A stretch of 64,000 bases of DNA from an uncultured Methanobacteriaceae archaeon (GCA_947259185.1 CAMYKT010000001.1:62001-126000); one strand, 5' to 3'; shown: positions 16,771-25,197, counted from the stretch's first letter. The notes: a model not told the origin generated them from the letters alone. Numbers and translations: made by a program.

Positions 16771-17772
16771 TCAGGATTTAAGACTACTAAAACGGGCATT
16801 CCATGCCTTGGAACGCACATTGGTTAGATTTAAATCCTTTCGTTTAATAGATATTCCTTTTTGAGGACAAGCTCTGCTACAAGCCCCACATAAAACACAA
16901 AACTGGGGATTGATGTAAGAATGGTTATCTACCATACTAATTGCATTACAGGAACAAACATCTTTACAGGCATGGCAGGAATCTCCTTTACATTCAAATT
17001 CTTCCTCAAAAAATATTTCTCCAGAGAAAGGCTTGGTAATGTGGGCAGCGTCTACGGGACAAATTTCCTGACACCAGCTACAATTTATACATTTTTCTTC
17101 ATCCATTACTATATGGCCGGATATTTGGGGATCTGGAATTTTATCAGAATACATGCAAGTGGTGCAAACAATTTTAATGGCATCTTCAGGACATATCCTT
17201 CGACATATGCCGCAATAAATACACTTAGATTCGTCTATCTTTGTGGAAGTGCCAATGAAAGGGTTACTTGAGTCTGGATTAATTTTTTCAATTTTTATGG
17301 CATCTGTGGGGCAGGATTCTTCACACATACCACAGAAAATACATTTATCCTGGTCTACTTCTGTCTCACCACTAACCAATTCTTTTCTATCAGGTAGAGT
17401 CCTATTCATAAAAATAGCGTCTCTAGGACATGCAGTACTGCATTTTCCACAATAAATGCATGTTTCTTCATCAATTCCCGATTGATGGTTCCATTTAGGA
17501 TACTTATCCATGTTACGGCTGTTTTCACCATCAATAGTAAATTTTAATGCATCAAAAGGGCAAGCCGAAGCACATAATCCACATAAACAGCATTTGTTAC
17601 TATCAAGGGCCACTAAATCTCCTTGCAAAATTCCTCGGGCAATAGGCAGTACCGGACCTAATTTCAGGGCGGTGGTAGGGCATATCTCTACACATATTCC
17701 GCATCCTAAACAATTTGAATTTTGATGCTCCAGGCAACGGTTTTCTTTACCTTCTCTTGCAATTTTAGACAT
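16771..17772 (-). CDS. FwdF-like polyferredoxin (paralogue)
   Basis: A 333-residue polyferredoxin, collinear with FwdF of the fwd operon. It has seven normal CxxCxxCxxxCP motifs (CLGCGICVEICP, CIYCGKCSTACP, CINCSWCQEICP and others) and one spread motif, CKGDSCHACKDVC (CX4CX2CX3C), in the seventh position. The shared tail SKAWNARFSSLKS confirms paralogy. It probably replaces or supplements FwdF under particular metal or redox conditions, perhaps with a molybdenum Fmd enzyme not seen here. It follows the small ferredoxin gene by four bases. An inverted-repeat operator lies upstream of the pair. Role is inferred. Confidence 0.85.
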   Translation of the reverse strand: MSKIAREGKENRCLEHQNSNCLGCGICVEICPTTALKLGPVLPIARGILQGDLVALDSNKCCLCGLCASACPFDALKFTIDGENSRNMDKYPKWNHQSGIDEETCIYCGKCSTACPRDAIFMNRTLPDRKELVSGETEVDQDKCIFCGMCEESCPTDAIKIEKINPDSSNPFIGTSTKIDESKCIYCGICRRICPEDAIKIVCTTCMYSDKIPDPQISGHIVMDEEKCINCSWCQEICPVDAAHITKPFSGEIFFEEEFECKGDSCHACKDVCSCNAISMVDNHSYINPQFCVLCGACSRACPQKGISIKRKDLNLTNVRSKAWNARFSSLKS

Positions 17773-17776
17773 TTTA

Positions 17777-17968
17777 TCAGTCCTTAATTATTGCTTGGTT
17801 GGGACAATTTTGGATACATAGATCGCAATCATCACAATTTTCTTCAATAAGAACTATATGGTTGTTATCATTTTCTAAGGCACCTTTTTCACATAACTTT
17901 ATACATAAACCTTCTCCAGGGCAGGAACTAATTCCGCCACATTTATCTTGATCTATTTTAACTGGCAA
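17777..17968 (-). CDS. Small two-cluster ferredoxin
   Basis: 63 residues with CGGISSCPGEGLCIKLC (an expanded first cluster motif) and CDDCDLCIQNCP. It is probably an electron carrier paired with the polyferredoxin that follows four bases later. The first motif has an insertion between Cys1 and Cys2, so one cluster may be atypical or coordinated differently. The start is TTG, supported by AAGGAGG seven bases upstream. Relationship to FwdG is distant. Confidence 0.8.
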   Translation of the reverse strand: MPVKIDQDKCGGISSCPGEGLCIKLCEKGALENDNNHIVLIEENCDDCDLCIQNCPNQAIIKD

Positions 17969-18002
17969 ATGATTACCTCCTTAATCTTTTATATCAAAGT
18001 AT

Positions 18003-18028
18003 ACGAACTGCATATATAAACATATCGA
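18003..18028 (-). promoter_or_regulatory. Shared inverted repeat (ModE-like operator), copy 5
   Basis: The right arm TAAACATATCGA (18017-18028) matches the consensus at 11 of 12 positions. The left arm ACGAACTGCATA (18003-18014) matches at 8 of 12. On the minus strand the core is TTTATATATG, a TATA box, centred about 47 bases before the ferredoxin TTG. Geometry matches copies 1, 3 and 4. Confidence 0.65.
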
Positions 18029-18045
18029 TAACAAAAAAAAATAGT

Positions 18046-18141
18046 TCAGTCGGTGGCAGTTCTATTTAAAAAACCGGTTATTAAGGATACTACCACAAAA
18101 CTTATTATTATTAATCCCAGGACTTGAATAGCCATTTCCAC
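18046..18141 (-). CDS. Small single-helix membrane protein, 31 residues
   Basis: A short open frame starting at GTG 18141 (ATG six bases later) and ending at TGA. It encodes a hydrophobic helix (VLGLIIISFVVVSLITGFL) between a short acidic start and a polar tail (NRTATD). GGTGAT lies four bases upstream of the GTG. It starts 15 bases after the preceding gene ends, on the same strand, so it may be co-transcribed with it. Composition is that of a genuine membrane peptide, not random AT-rich sequence. Function is unknown. Confidence 0.5.
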   Translation of the reverse strand: MEMAIQVLGLIIISFVVVSLITGFLNRTATD

Positions 18142-18155
18142 GATATCACCATTTA

Positions 18156-18443
18156 TTAATCGTCTTTAGCTTCTAGAATACATATAGTGTCGGCACATTC
18201 ATGTTCTACTTCAATCAAATCTTTTTTGAGTTTGTTAACATCTATGGTAGTTAAACCTTTTATTATCTCACTATCGATTTCTATCTGAATAACGCCCTCA
18301 TTGTTGTTAATAACGGTCCCTGGAATATAGACTCTTCCAATGGATAACCTTACTTCATCTCCTGATTTGACTTCGTCTTTAATATAGTGACAAATTTCAT
18401 CACAAGTAGCACTAACATTTTCCTTTTTTTTCAAAGCTATCAC
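18156..18443 (-). CDS. Conserved hypothetical protein, DUF2097-like
   Basis: A 95-residue acidic protein (or 92 if it starts at TTG 18434, better placed after AGGTGAT). It contains three Cys-bearing spots (SATCDEICHYI, EHECADTICIL) and a beta-rich middle part (VRLSIGRVYIPGTVINNNEGVIQIEID). I believe it matches the methanogen-specific DUF2097 family, but from memory only. It lies between nrpR and the metal/ferredoxin genes. No function is known to me. Confidence 0.6.
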   Translation of the reverse strand: MIALKKKENVSATCDEICHYIKDEVKSGDEVRLSIGRVYIPGTVINNNEGVIQIEIDSEIIKGLTTIDVNKLKKDLIEVEHECADTICILEAKDD

Positions 18444-18567
18444 CTGATAAATATATGCTTATATTTTATTTATTCAACTATTTATACATGTCATATTGGA
18501 TAAAATAGATTAATATATCTTTTATACTGAATTCAGAAAATATCTAATGAATAAGAAAGATATTACT

Positions 18568-20274
18568 CTATAATTCATCCATATCTCTTAAATTAAGCAA
18601 AGTTTCAACTGCTTTAGGTTGAATATTTATTCCTTTCTCTTTGATTGCAGCTATGGGATTTAAACCACCTGGAGTTACAATTCCCACCCGATACCTCTCT
18701 ACTTTAGCATTGTAGACCAGTTCGCTTGGTTTCCCTACTTTGGAAATGGATAAACCTATATCTTCAATTTGTTGTAAAATATCCAGTGCCTGGGGCCGGG
18801 CCAGATATGGTATCTCCTTTAAACTGGCTAACAACCGTCCTTTTCCTTTTAATGAATCATTTACTCCAGTCATATCCTTAGAAATATAAATTTCATGGGG
18901 ATCCAAAGAAGAACCACTATAAGCTGTTAGTTCTACAAAACGAGGGCCTTTATTCTCAATTTCTAAAATTCCCCCATATTTGGGAACAGACATAATTCCA
19001 TTTTTAATTAAAATACCATCCACACTTAAACTGCAGATAGTGGCAATGCCCTTTTTGTTTTTATCATCTGGATGGGAAACCACTTTAAAGAATCTGCTGG
19101 TACAGTATTCAGGCCTGCTTTTATAAACCCGATTGAGTATTTCCAGGGCATCATCAAGATTATAATTATCCACATAAGATATATTGGCGATTAAGTTACC
19201 TTTCTGTGATTCAGGATCAAAATCAACACTTTGTATAAGATTCCAGGCTTTAGATAATAAAAAACGAACTTTCTGGCCGGTTTCAGGTCCAGAAGATTTT
19301 ATAACATTATTAACATCCGTTATTTTATTCATGTCCTGCAAATCCAGTAAATTTTCAGCAAGTTTAATATTAACTGTAAATCCTGCTTCTTTAGCAGCAC
19401 ATAGTGGGGCTATTCCTCCGGTGATAGCTATTCCAACCATGTTGTCTTCTACAGGAATTCCTAAAACATTTTCTCCATCCTTACCCATTTTAAGGAGCCC
19501 AGATATTCCTATTTTTTCCAGATTCTGGAATAATTCTACCGCCCGGGATCTTGATTGAGCAGGTATTACTCGGAAGTTGGCGGGAATCATCCCGGTTCCT
19601 ATACTTGCAACATCCAGAACCGAAGTCATTTCTTTGGCAGTGAAAGCCTCTAAAGGCGTCATGGAAGTTTTTTTGTAGGCAATCAATTCTGTAAATCTCT
19701 GAGGTATATAATCCTTTACCTTAACCAGCCCTCCGTACTGAGGGATTACTGGTATGCCATCACCTAATAATAAACCATCAATTGTAGTTCCACAAACTGT
19801 TTTTAGCAGTATTTCCGGGCTTGAAATATCCTCTTCTAGGGCTTCATCAAATTTTACAAAAGAACTTACGGCCAGACCCTTTTCAAATACTTCCTTTATG
19901 GTTTCCATAGCCTGGTTTTCTAAAAGAATACTGGAGGTATTCACCACCACTTTTCCCTGACCTGTTAGAGGGTCTAAGGTGGTCTGGTAAATCATACTTT
20001 CAAATTTAGAAAATATAAAATCAACTTGATCGTAAACAAGGCCTTTTTTTAATTCTTTATGCCCGTCTGCGGTTATTTTTCTACCAGCGTATCCCATACG
20101 CTCTGTAAAACCTTTTTCGTCCAGGATGCGCATATGGTAACGGACTGCACGCTCTCCCAGATTATAACCCTTTTTTTTAAGTTCTTCCGCGATGGTTTTT
20201 GCTCCCAGAACCTGCTCTTTCTCAGAGAGTATTCTCAGAATTTCCATCATCTTACGGTCTGTTTCATCTGGCAT
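18568..20274 (-). CDS. nrpR: Nitrogen repressor NrpR
   Basis: 568 residues: an N-terminal winged helix (residues ~1-75, EQVLGAKTIAEELKKKGYNLGERAVRYHMRIL) followed by two homologous effector domains (~85-315 and ~330-560). Both contain matching pairs such as GLLLGDGIPVIPQYGGLVKV and GILIKNGIMSVPKYGGILEI. This is the domain set of euryarchaeal NrpR, which binds GGAA-N6-TTCC operators and is released by 2-oxoglutarate. Such operators are present before glnA and amt. The gene lies 80 bases after glnA with a T-rich stretch between, so it likely has its own promoter. GGTGA precedes the ATG. Confidence 0.93.
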   Translation of the reverse strand: MPDETDRKMMEILRILSEKEQVLGAKTIAEELKKKGYNLGERAVRYHMRILDEKGFTERMGYAGRKITADGHKELKKGLVYDQVDFIFSKFESMIYQTTLDPLTGQGKVVVNTSSILLENQAMETIKEVFEKGLAVSSFVKFDEALEEDISSPEILLKTVCGTTIDGLLLGDGIPVIPQYGGLVKVKDYIPQRFTELIAYKKTSMTPLEAFTAKEMTSVLDVASIGTGMIPANFRVIPAQSRSRAVELFQNLEKIGISGLLKMGKDGENVLGIPVEDNMVGIAITGGIAPLCAAKEAGFTVNIKLAENLLDLQDMNKITDVNNVIKSSGPETGQKVRFLLSKAWNLIQSVDFDPESQKGNLIANISYVDNYNLDDALEILNRVYKSRPEYCTSRFFKVVSHPDDKNKKGIATICSLSVDGILIKNGIMSVPKYGGILEIENKGPRFVELTAYSGSSLDPHEIYISKDMTGVNDSLKGKGRLLASLKEIPYLARPQALDILQQIEDIGLSISKVGKPSELVYNAKVERYRVGIVTPGGLNPIAAIKEKGINIQPKAVETLLNLRDMDEL

Positions 20275-20354
20275 CTATTCACCAACCATACATTATGGGC
20301 GGTGGTATTTAAAATTAACAGAAAAATTTAAAAAAAATAGAATAAAAAATGTGG

Positions 20355-21686
20355 TTAGATGGATAGGTAACGGTCTAACTCGTACTGGAAGACCTGCACC
20401 CGGTAGTCATCCCATTCTTTATGTTTAAGTTTCATGAAATTTTCATATACATGATTTCCTAAAGAGGATTTAACCACTTCATCCGCTTCCAGAGCATGAT
20501 ATGCTTCCCATAAGCTGGAGGGTAATACATCTATTCCCATCTGGCTTAATTCATCCATACTCTTTCCGAATACGTCAATTTCAGTTGGCTCTCCTGGATC
20601 AATCTTGTTTTTCAAACCATCCATACCTGCTTCTAAAACCGCAGCAAAAGCAAGATAAGGATTACAGGATGGATCAGGCATTCTCAACTCCACACGGGTA
20701 CGTTTTCCACGTGAGGCAGGAATACGTATAAGTGTGGATCTGTTTTTGAGACCATAGGCCACATATACTGGAGCTTCGTATCCTGGTACCAAACGTTTGT
20801 AAGAGTTGACAGTAGGGGCACAAATTGCAGATAAAGCTTTGGAGTGTTTTAAGAGACCTCCAGTAAAGTGTAATGCCTCCTGGGATAATTGGGTTTCAGT
20901 GTCGGGATCATAAAATATGTTTTCACCGTTTTTAAACAGGGATTGATTAATGTGCATACCGCTTCCATTTTCTCCAAAGAATGGTTTGGGCATGAAGGTC
21001 ACATAGTAACCCATGTTATCGACAATGGCTTTTATGGCTTGTTTGAAGGTGATTACCGCATCAGCAGTCTTTAAAGCCCTATCAAATTTAAAGTCAATTT
21101 CGTGTTGGCCGGGAGCTACTTCATGGTGAGATACTTCTATATCAAATTCCAATGCTTCTAAATCCATTACCAGCTTTCTTCTAAAGTCAGTTCCTTGATC
21201 AACTGGTTCTACATCAAAATAAGCACCGTTATCATGAGGTATTATATTCCCTTCTTCGTCCTGATCTATAATGAAGAATTCTGGTTCAGGTCCCACATTG
21301 TATTCGTAGCCCTGTTTTCTTACTTTTTCTAAAGCATTTCTAAGGACATACCGGGGATCTCCTTCAAAAGGTTTTTTGCCATCAGGCCAGTAAACATCAC
21401 ATATGAATCGGCAGGTACCTCTCTCATCTGGCCTCCAGGGGAGAGTGGAGAAAGTATCAGGATCTGGTTTTAAAACAAGATCGCTGTCATTAATGTCAAC
21501 GAATCCCGAAACAGAAGAACCATCAAAGAGTAGTCCTTCGTTAATAATGTCTTCTATCTGATCTGGCCTTAAAAGAGGCACAGCCATATTTTTAGGGGTT
21601 CCGTGTATATCCACAAACTGAAGACGTACAAATTTTACATTGCAATCTTCCATCTTTTTAATTATCTGTCCTATTTTATCTGACAT
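20355..21686 (-). CDS. glnA: Glutamine synthetase, type I
   Basis: 443 residues, a cytoplasmic dodecameric enzyme making glutamine from glutamate, ammonia and ATP. Motifs: LLFDGSSVSGF, the metal-binding GPEPEFF, NGSGMHINQSL and the glutamate-binding NSYKRLVPGYEAP and RIPASRGKRTRVELRMPDPSCNPYLA. The adenylylation tyrosine loop of enterobacterial enzymes is absent, as usual for the GSI-alpha group. A perfect NrpR operator overlaps the predicted start of transcription. Nitrogen regulation is therefore transcriptional, possibly with GlnK contacts. Confidence 0.97.
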   Translation of the reverse strand: MSDKIGQIIKKMEDCNVKFVRLQFVDIHGTPKNMAVPLLRPDQIEDIINEGLLFDGSSVSGFVDINDSDLVLKPDPDTFSTLPWRPDERGTCRFICDVYWPDGKKPFEGDPRYVLRNALEKVRKQGYEYNVGPEPEFFIIDQDEEGNIIPHDNGAYFDVEPVDQGTDFRRKLVMDLEALEFDIEVSHHEVAPGQHEIDFKFDRALKTADAVITFKQAIKAIVDNMGYYVTFMPKPFFGENGSGMHINQSLFKNGENIFYDPDTETQLSQEALHFTGGLLKHSKALSAICAPTVNSYKRLVPGYEAPVYVAYGLKNRSTLIRIPASRGKRTRVELRMPDPSCNPYLAFAAVLEAGMDGLKNKIDPGEPTEIDVFGKSMDELSQMGIDVLPSSLWEAYHALEADEVVKSSLGNHVYENFMKLKHKEWDDYRVQVFQYELDRYLSI

Positions 21687-21699
21687 TCATTTTCCCTCC

Positions 21700-21719
21700 G
21701 TAAATTATAATTAATTTAC
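21700..21719 (-). other. AT hairpin abutting the glnA ribosome site
   Basis: Perfect 8-bp arms GTAAATTA (21700-21707) and TAATTTAC (21712-21719) with a four-base loop lie immediately upstream of the GGAGGG ribosome-binding site of glnA. In the RNA it could influence ribosome access, but it is AT-only and may be chance. Confidence 0.3.
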
Positions 21720-21733
21720 AGATAAGTTTCACC

Positions 21734-21764
21734 GGAAAGATGTTTCCTTTTTCTTACATATAAA
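21734..21764 (-). promoter_or_regulatory. glnA promoter with NrpR operator
   Basis: GGAAAGATGTTTCC (21734-21747) is a perfect GGAA-N6-TTCC NrpR operator. A TATA box (TTTATATG on the minus strand, 21757-21764) places the transcription start near 21735, inside the operator. Bound NrpR would block initiation when nitrogen is plentiful. Confidence 0.85.
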
Positions 21765-22148
21765 TGTTTTGAAAACTACATTCCTGAGGCTTCGGATAAT
21801 ATATTTATCCGGTACAATGCTAAACCAATCATTTAAATATTTTTCAATATATTATATTTACTTTACTATAATTAAAACTATCTGTCCTTATTTATTAAAA
21901 AATGTCTATATATTTTAAAAAAATGCTGAAATATTTTCATTTAGCCTAGACTTTAATTATTCTAAAATTTATTATTTACTTAAATTGCTTTTTATTAATT
22001 AAAATTAAAAAAATTCTATATGGCTATAACTTATTTTAAATTATTTTATCAGTATTTGAATAATTATAAGATGATAATAGCTTAATTCCAGCTATATTTT
22101 TTTTAAAATTTATAATATAATTCAATATATCTGGATCAAAAGCAGATA
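21765..22148. other. AT-rich gene-free divergent region
   Basis: About 380 bases between the glnA and amt promoters. It is extremely AT-rich, with several T runs and imperfect AAAATTTT-type tracts. I find no open frame with a ribosome site, no tRNA-like fold, and no further GGAA-N6-TTCC site. Confidence 0.5.
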
Positions 22149-22154
22149 ACCGAA

Positions 22155-22204
22155 ACTTTTATATACTATGGAGAACTTTTTTAGTATATCGGAACAAGGC
22201 TTCC
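22155..22204 (+). promoter_or_regulatory. amt-glnK promoter with NrpR operator
   Basis: A TATA box (TTTTATATAC, 22157-22166) is preceded by a purine-rich BRE-like CGAAAC. About 25 bases downstream, at the predicted start, lies GGAACAAGGCTTCC (22191-22204), a perfect GGAA-N6-TTCC NrpR operator. The arrangement mirrors the glnA promoter. Confidence 0.85.
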
Positions 22205-22239
22205 GGTATCCGTGAGGACCTGGAGCCTGTTGTTCTCCG
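22190..22239 (+). ncRNA. Candidate structured 5' leader of the amt-glnK mRNA
   Basis: A GC-rich block inside very AT-rich DNA. It folds on paper into one long bulged hairpin of about 19 pairs: CGGA/TCCG, ACAA/TTGT, GGCT/AGCC, CC/GG and GGT/ACC. The top is CC/GG closed by the loop GTGA (22212-22215), which fits the GNRA tetraloop class. The predicted transcript starts at or just before its first base, so it would be the 5' end of a ~110-base leader. The 5' arm includes the NrpR operator. Function is unknown: stability element, translational control, or a separate small RNA. Confidence 0.45.
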
Positions 22240-22301
22240 AAATATTGAATTATCATACTATTGACTTTGTATTTCAAAAATTTTAATTATGGAGGTTCAA
22301 A

Positions 22302-23546
22302 ATGGCAACAGCAGAAATAATTGGTAGCGCTACAGATGTAAACTCCATCGTAGCCGCTCTCAATACCATAGCTAATTCCAATGATGTCCTCTTCCTGGTT
22401 GTATTTGGAGCCCTGGTGTTTATGATGCAGTGGGGATTCCTGATGCTGGAAGGGGGGCAGGTTAGGAAAAAAAATGTAAACAACGTGATGATGAAAAACG
22501 TAGCCGACTGGTTGATTGGTTGCATAAGCTTTTTATTAGTAGGGTATGTGCTTACCACTTCCCTGGATCCATCAGCCTTTACGGCCTGGTGGGGTAAAAT
22601 ATTTGGAACAGCATCCTTTTTAGCAGATAATGGATTAGAACTGGCAACCTGGTTCTTTGGACTGGTTTTTGCTGCAACTGCGGCCACCATAGCTTCTGGT
22701 GGTGTTGCTGAGAGAATGAAACTTAAATCATACTTAATTGCTTCAGCAATAATTACTGGATTATTATATCCTCTATTTGTATACATTGGACCATGGGGAT
22801 CAGAACTTCTGGTTTTCCACGACTATGCCGGTAGTATAATGGTACATGCTCTGGGTGGTTTCCTGGCACTGGGATTAATTATTGCCCTGGGCCCACGTAT
22901 AGGAAGATATGTGAAAGGAAAAGCCATACCTATGCCTGGACACAGCATCCCCATGGCCATGTCTGGTGCATTCATCCTGGCAGTAGGATGGTATGGTTTC
23001 AATGTAGGTAGTTCTCTGGCAGTAGGGGAAATATCCGGTCTGGTAGCAGCAACCACCACTCTTGCGATGGCGGGAGGGGGATTAGGAGCACTTTTAGCAT
23101 CTAATAAGGATGTTCTCTTTACTCCTAATGGTCTGGTAGCAGGTCTGGTAGCAATATGTGCAGGTACAGATATTGTAAGCCCTATTGCTGCTCTGGTAAT
23201 TGGTATCATAGCCGGGGTACAGGTGCCACTGGTCTTCAAATTCCTGGAGAAAAAAGGTATTGACGATGTTTGTGGTGTAGTCTCTGTGCACGGAACTGCA
23301 GGTATAATTGGTGCTATATGTGCCGGTATATTTGGTTCAGCGGTATTAGGTGGAAGTGGAGACGTAAGTCTCGTAAACCAGTTAATAGCGGTGGTAGTAG
23401 TGGTACTTTATGGTACTGGTTTCGGATTACTACTGGGTAAAGTAATAGGTTACTTCACCGGAGGTATACGGGTAACTGCAGAAGAAGAGAAATTAGGTCT
23501 GGATTTAGCTGAACATCATCTATCAGCTTATCCTGAAGAAGATTAA
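22302..23546 (+). CDS. amt: Ammonium transporter
   Basis: A 414-residue Amt/MEP/Rh channel with about eleven membrane helices. Recognisable parts include FMMQWGFLMLEGGQVRKKNV, DYAGSIMVHALGGFLALG (conserved Asp and the first pore His), WYGFNVGSSLAVG and VSVHGTAGIIGAICAGIFG (second pore His). It imports ammonium and is closed by the GlnK trimer when nitrogen is sufficient. No signal peptide is evident. A strong TGGAGG site precedes the ATG, and glnK follows ten bases after the stop. Confidence 0.96.
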   Translation: MATAEIIGSATDVNSIVAALNTIANSNDVLFLVVFGALVFMMQWGFLMLEGGQVRKKNVNNVMMKNVADWLIGCISFLLVGYVLTTSLDPSAFTAWWGKIFGTASFLADNGLELATWFFGLVFAATAATIASGGVAERMKLKSYLIASAIITGLLYPLFVYIGPWGSELLVFHDYAGSIMVHALGGFLALGLIIALGPRIGRYVKGKAIPMPGHSIPMAMSGAFILAVGWYGFNVGSSLAVGEISGLVAATTTLAMAGGGLGALLASNKDVLFTPNGLVAGLVAICAGTDIVSPIAALVIGIIAGVQVPLVFKFLEKKGIDDVCGVVSVHGTAGIIGAICAGIFGSAVLGGSGDVSLVNQLIAVVVVVLYGTGFGLLLGKVIGYFTGGIRVTAEEEKLGLDLAEHHLSAYPEED

Positions 23547-23559
23547 AAGGAGGTATTTG

Positions 23560-23898
23560 GTGAAAGAAATTGTCGCTATTATCCGGCCAGAAAAATTGCA
23601 AAAGGTAAAAAATGCACTGGAAGACGCACAATGCCATGGAATCACGGTCACCGAAGTAAAAGGCCGCGGCCGTCAATTGGGAATTACAGAAAGTTACCGT
23701 GGATCCAACTACAAGGTGGATTTATTACCTAAAACTAAACTGGAAGTCATTGTAAAGGATGAAAATCTGGACAAGTTAATAGAGGTAATAGTAAAAAATG
23801 CCCAAACCGGAGACATTGGTGATGGAAAAATATTCATATCCAATGTGGAAGACGTGGTACGTATAAGGACCAATGAAAGAGGAGAGAACGCGGTTTAA
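23560..23898 (+). CDS. glnK: PII signalling protein GlnK
   Basis: 112 residues of the PII family, sensing 2-oxoglutarate and ATP/ADP and gating Amt. The T-loop KGRGRQLGITESYRGSNYKVDLLPK is complete with the conserved tyrosine, and TGDIGDGKIFISNVEDVVRIRT is the C-terminal signature. GTG at 23560 is chosen because AAGGAGGT ends six bases upstream; the in-frame TTG one codon earlier is too close. It is co-transcribed with amt under NrpR control. Confidence 0.96.
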   Translation: MKEIVAIIRPEKLQKVKNALEDAQCHGITVTEVKGRGRQLGITESYRGSNYKVDLLPKTKLEVIVKDENLDKLIEVIVKNAQTGDIGDGKIFISNVEDVVRIRTNERGENAV

Positions 23899-24161
23899 AC
23901 CGATTTTAACCTCACTTTTTTCTTTTTTACATTCTAAATACTAAAAATATTTTTCTATCTATCATTTAGACTTTTCACTTAAATCATGTTTGGATATCTA
24001 AATGGTAATTAAAATATGGCAAATCTATTTTACTTTTTTTGTATGGTTTTTTATTTTTAATCAGATTAAACTTCATAATTTAAACATTCTAAGAAAGATA
24101 GATTTTATTAAAAATAATGATTAATTCTTTAACTTATTTATTAACATGAAAAGTTGATAAG

Positions 24162-24914
24162 TTAGAATTTAACAATGGAGAAAGGATCCTTACCTAATAG
24201 ATCAAACATTAAAACATCAGGGGCCATAATGGATTCCCCTTCCATGGTAATAACTTTAACGGCTTCAAATGCCTGTAAACAGCCAACTATATTGGGAACA
24301 GGAGCTATTACTGGTGGAACTTCAGATCCCATTTCTTTTAACTTTTCTATTACTTCTTCAGTTAATTCGCCTCCAAGGGACGGTAGCTGGAATAATTCTT
24401 CATAAGTAGGCGTATCTCTGTTAAAAACACTTACTTGGCCCATGGTACCATGTATGGCTCCATGTATAAAGGGTATATCAAATTTCAAAGCACATCTACT
24501 CACTATAACTCTGGAAACAAGATTATCCAGGGCATCTATTACTAAAGTACTGCCTTTAATAATTTTTTCCACATTATCTGAGTCTAATTCTTCTTCAAAT
24601 GACTTTACTTTTACAAAGGGATTAATGGAACGAATGATATCCTGAGTTACACTGGTTTTGGACTGGCCCACAGTGTAGAAATTACTCATCAATTGACGAT
24701 TTATATTGGAAACATCAAAGGCATCTTTATCTACGATTCGCAGTGATCCTACGCCCATACGGGCTAACATCTCCAGAACTGCCCCTCCAATCCCTCCACA
24801 GCCAATCACCGTAATTTCAGAATCTTTTAGTCTCATTTGCTGATTTTTAGTCAGAATACCCATTTGACGGGATACTATTTCCCAGTAAGCCATTCCTTCG
24901 TATCTTTTCGGCAT
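24162..24914 (-). CDS. HesA/MoeB/ThiF-family E1-like protein
   Basis: A 250-residue adenylyltransferase-type protein. The Rossmann nucleotide loop GCGGIGGAVLEMLARMGVG, RxxxQ of NINRQLMSNF, and DALDN (metal-contacting Asp) are all present. Family members adenylate the C-terminal glycine of a ubiquitin-like sulfur carrier (MoaD, ThiS or SAMP) for molybdopterin or thiamine synthesis or protein tagging. CxxC zinc pairs are absent. Given the tungstopterin enzymes nearby, a MoeB-like role is attractive, but no carrier gene is adjacent. AAGGTG precedes the ATG. Confidence 0.85.
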   Translation of the reverse strand: MPKRYEGMAYWEIVSRQMGILTKNQQMRLKDSEITVIGCGGIGGAVLEMLARMGVGSLRIVDKDAFDVSNINRQLMSNFYTVGQSKTSVTQDIIRSINPFVKVKSFEEELDSDNVEKIIKGSTLVIDALDNLVSRVIVSRCALKFDIPFIHGAIHGTMGQVSVFNRDTPTYEELFQLPSLGGELTEEVIEKLKEMGSEVPPVIAPVPNIVGCLQAFEAVKVITMEGESIMAPDVLMFDLLGKDPFSIVKF

Positions 24915-25197
24915 AAAAACACCTTATAAAATCATTATTTCCCTTTATTTATACCTGAAATCAGGGAAGTATCTACATACTTATGAATTATGATAGATTA
25001 ATATGCTCCTATTTCTTAAAAAAGTTATTTGGAATGGATATGGGAATTAAAAAATTCAATCAAATATTTCCAGAATAAATTAATCATAACTAATCTTAGA
25101 AAAAATAATCTAAAAGGACCACTAATATATAAAAATAATGAATATTACGTAATAAATAAAAAAAGCATTTAATTTTTCTGGAAATTAAAAAGTGAAG

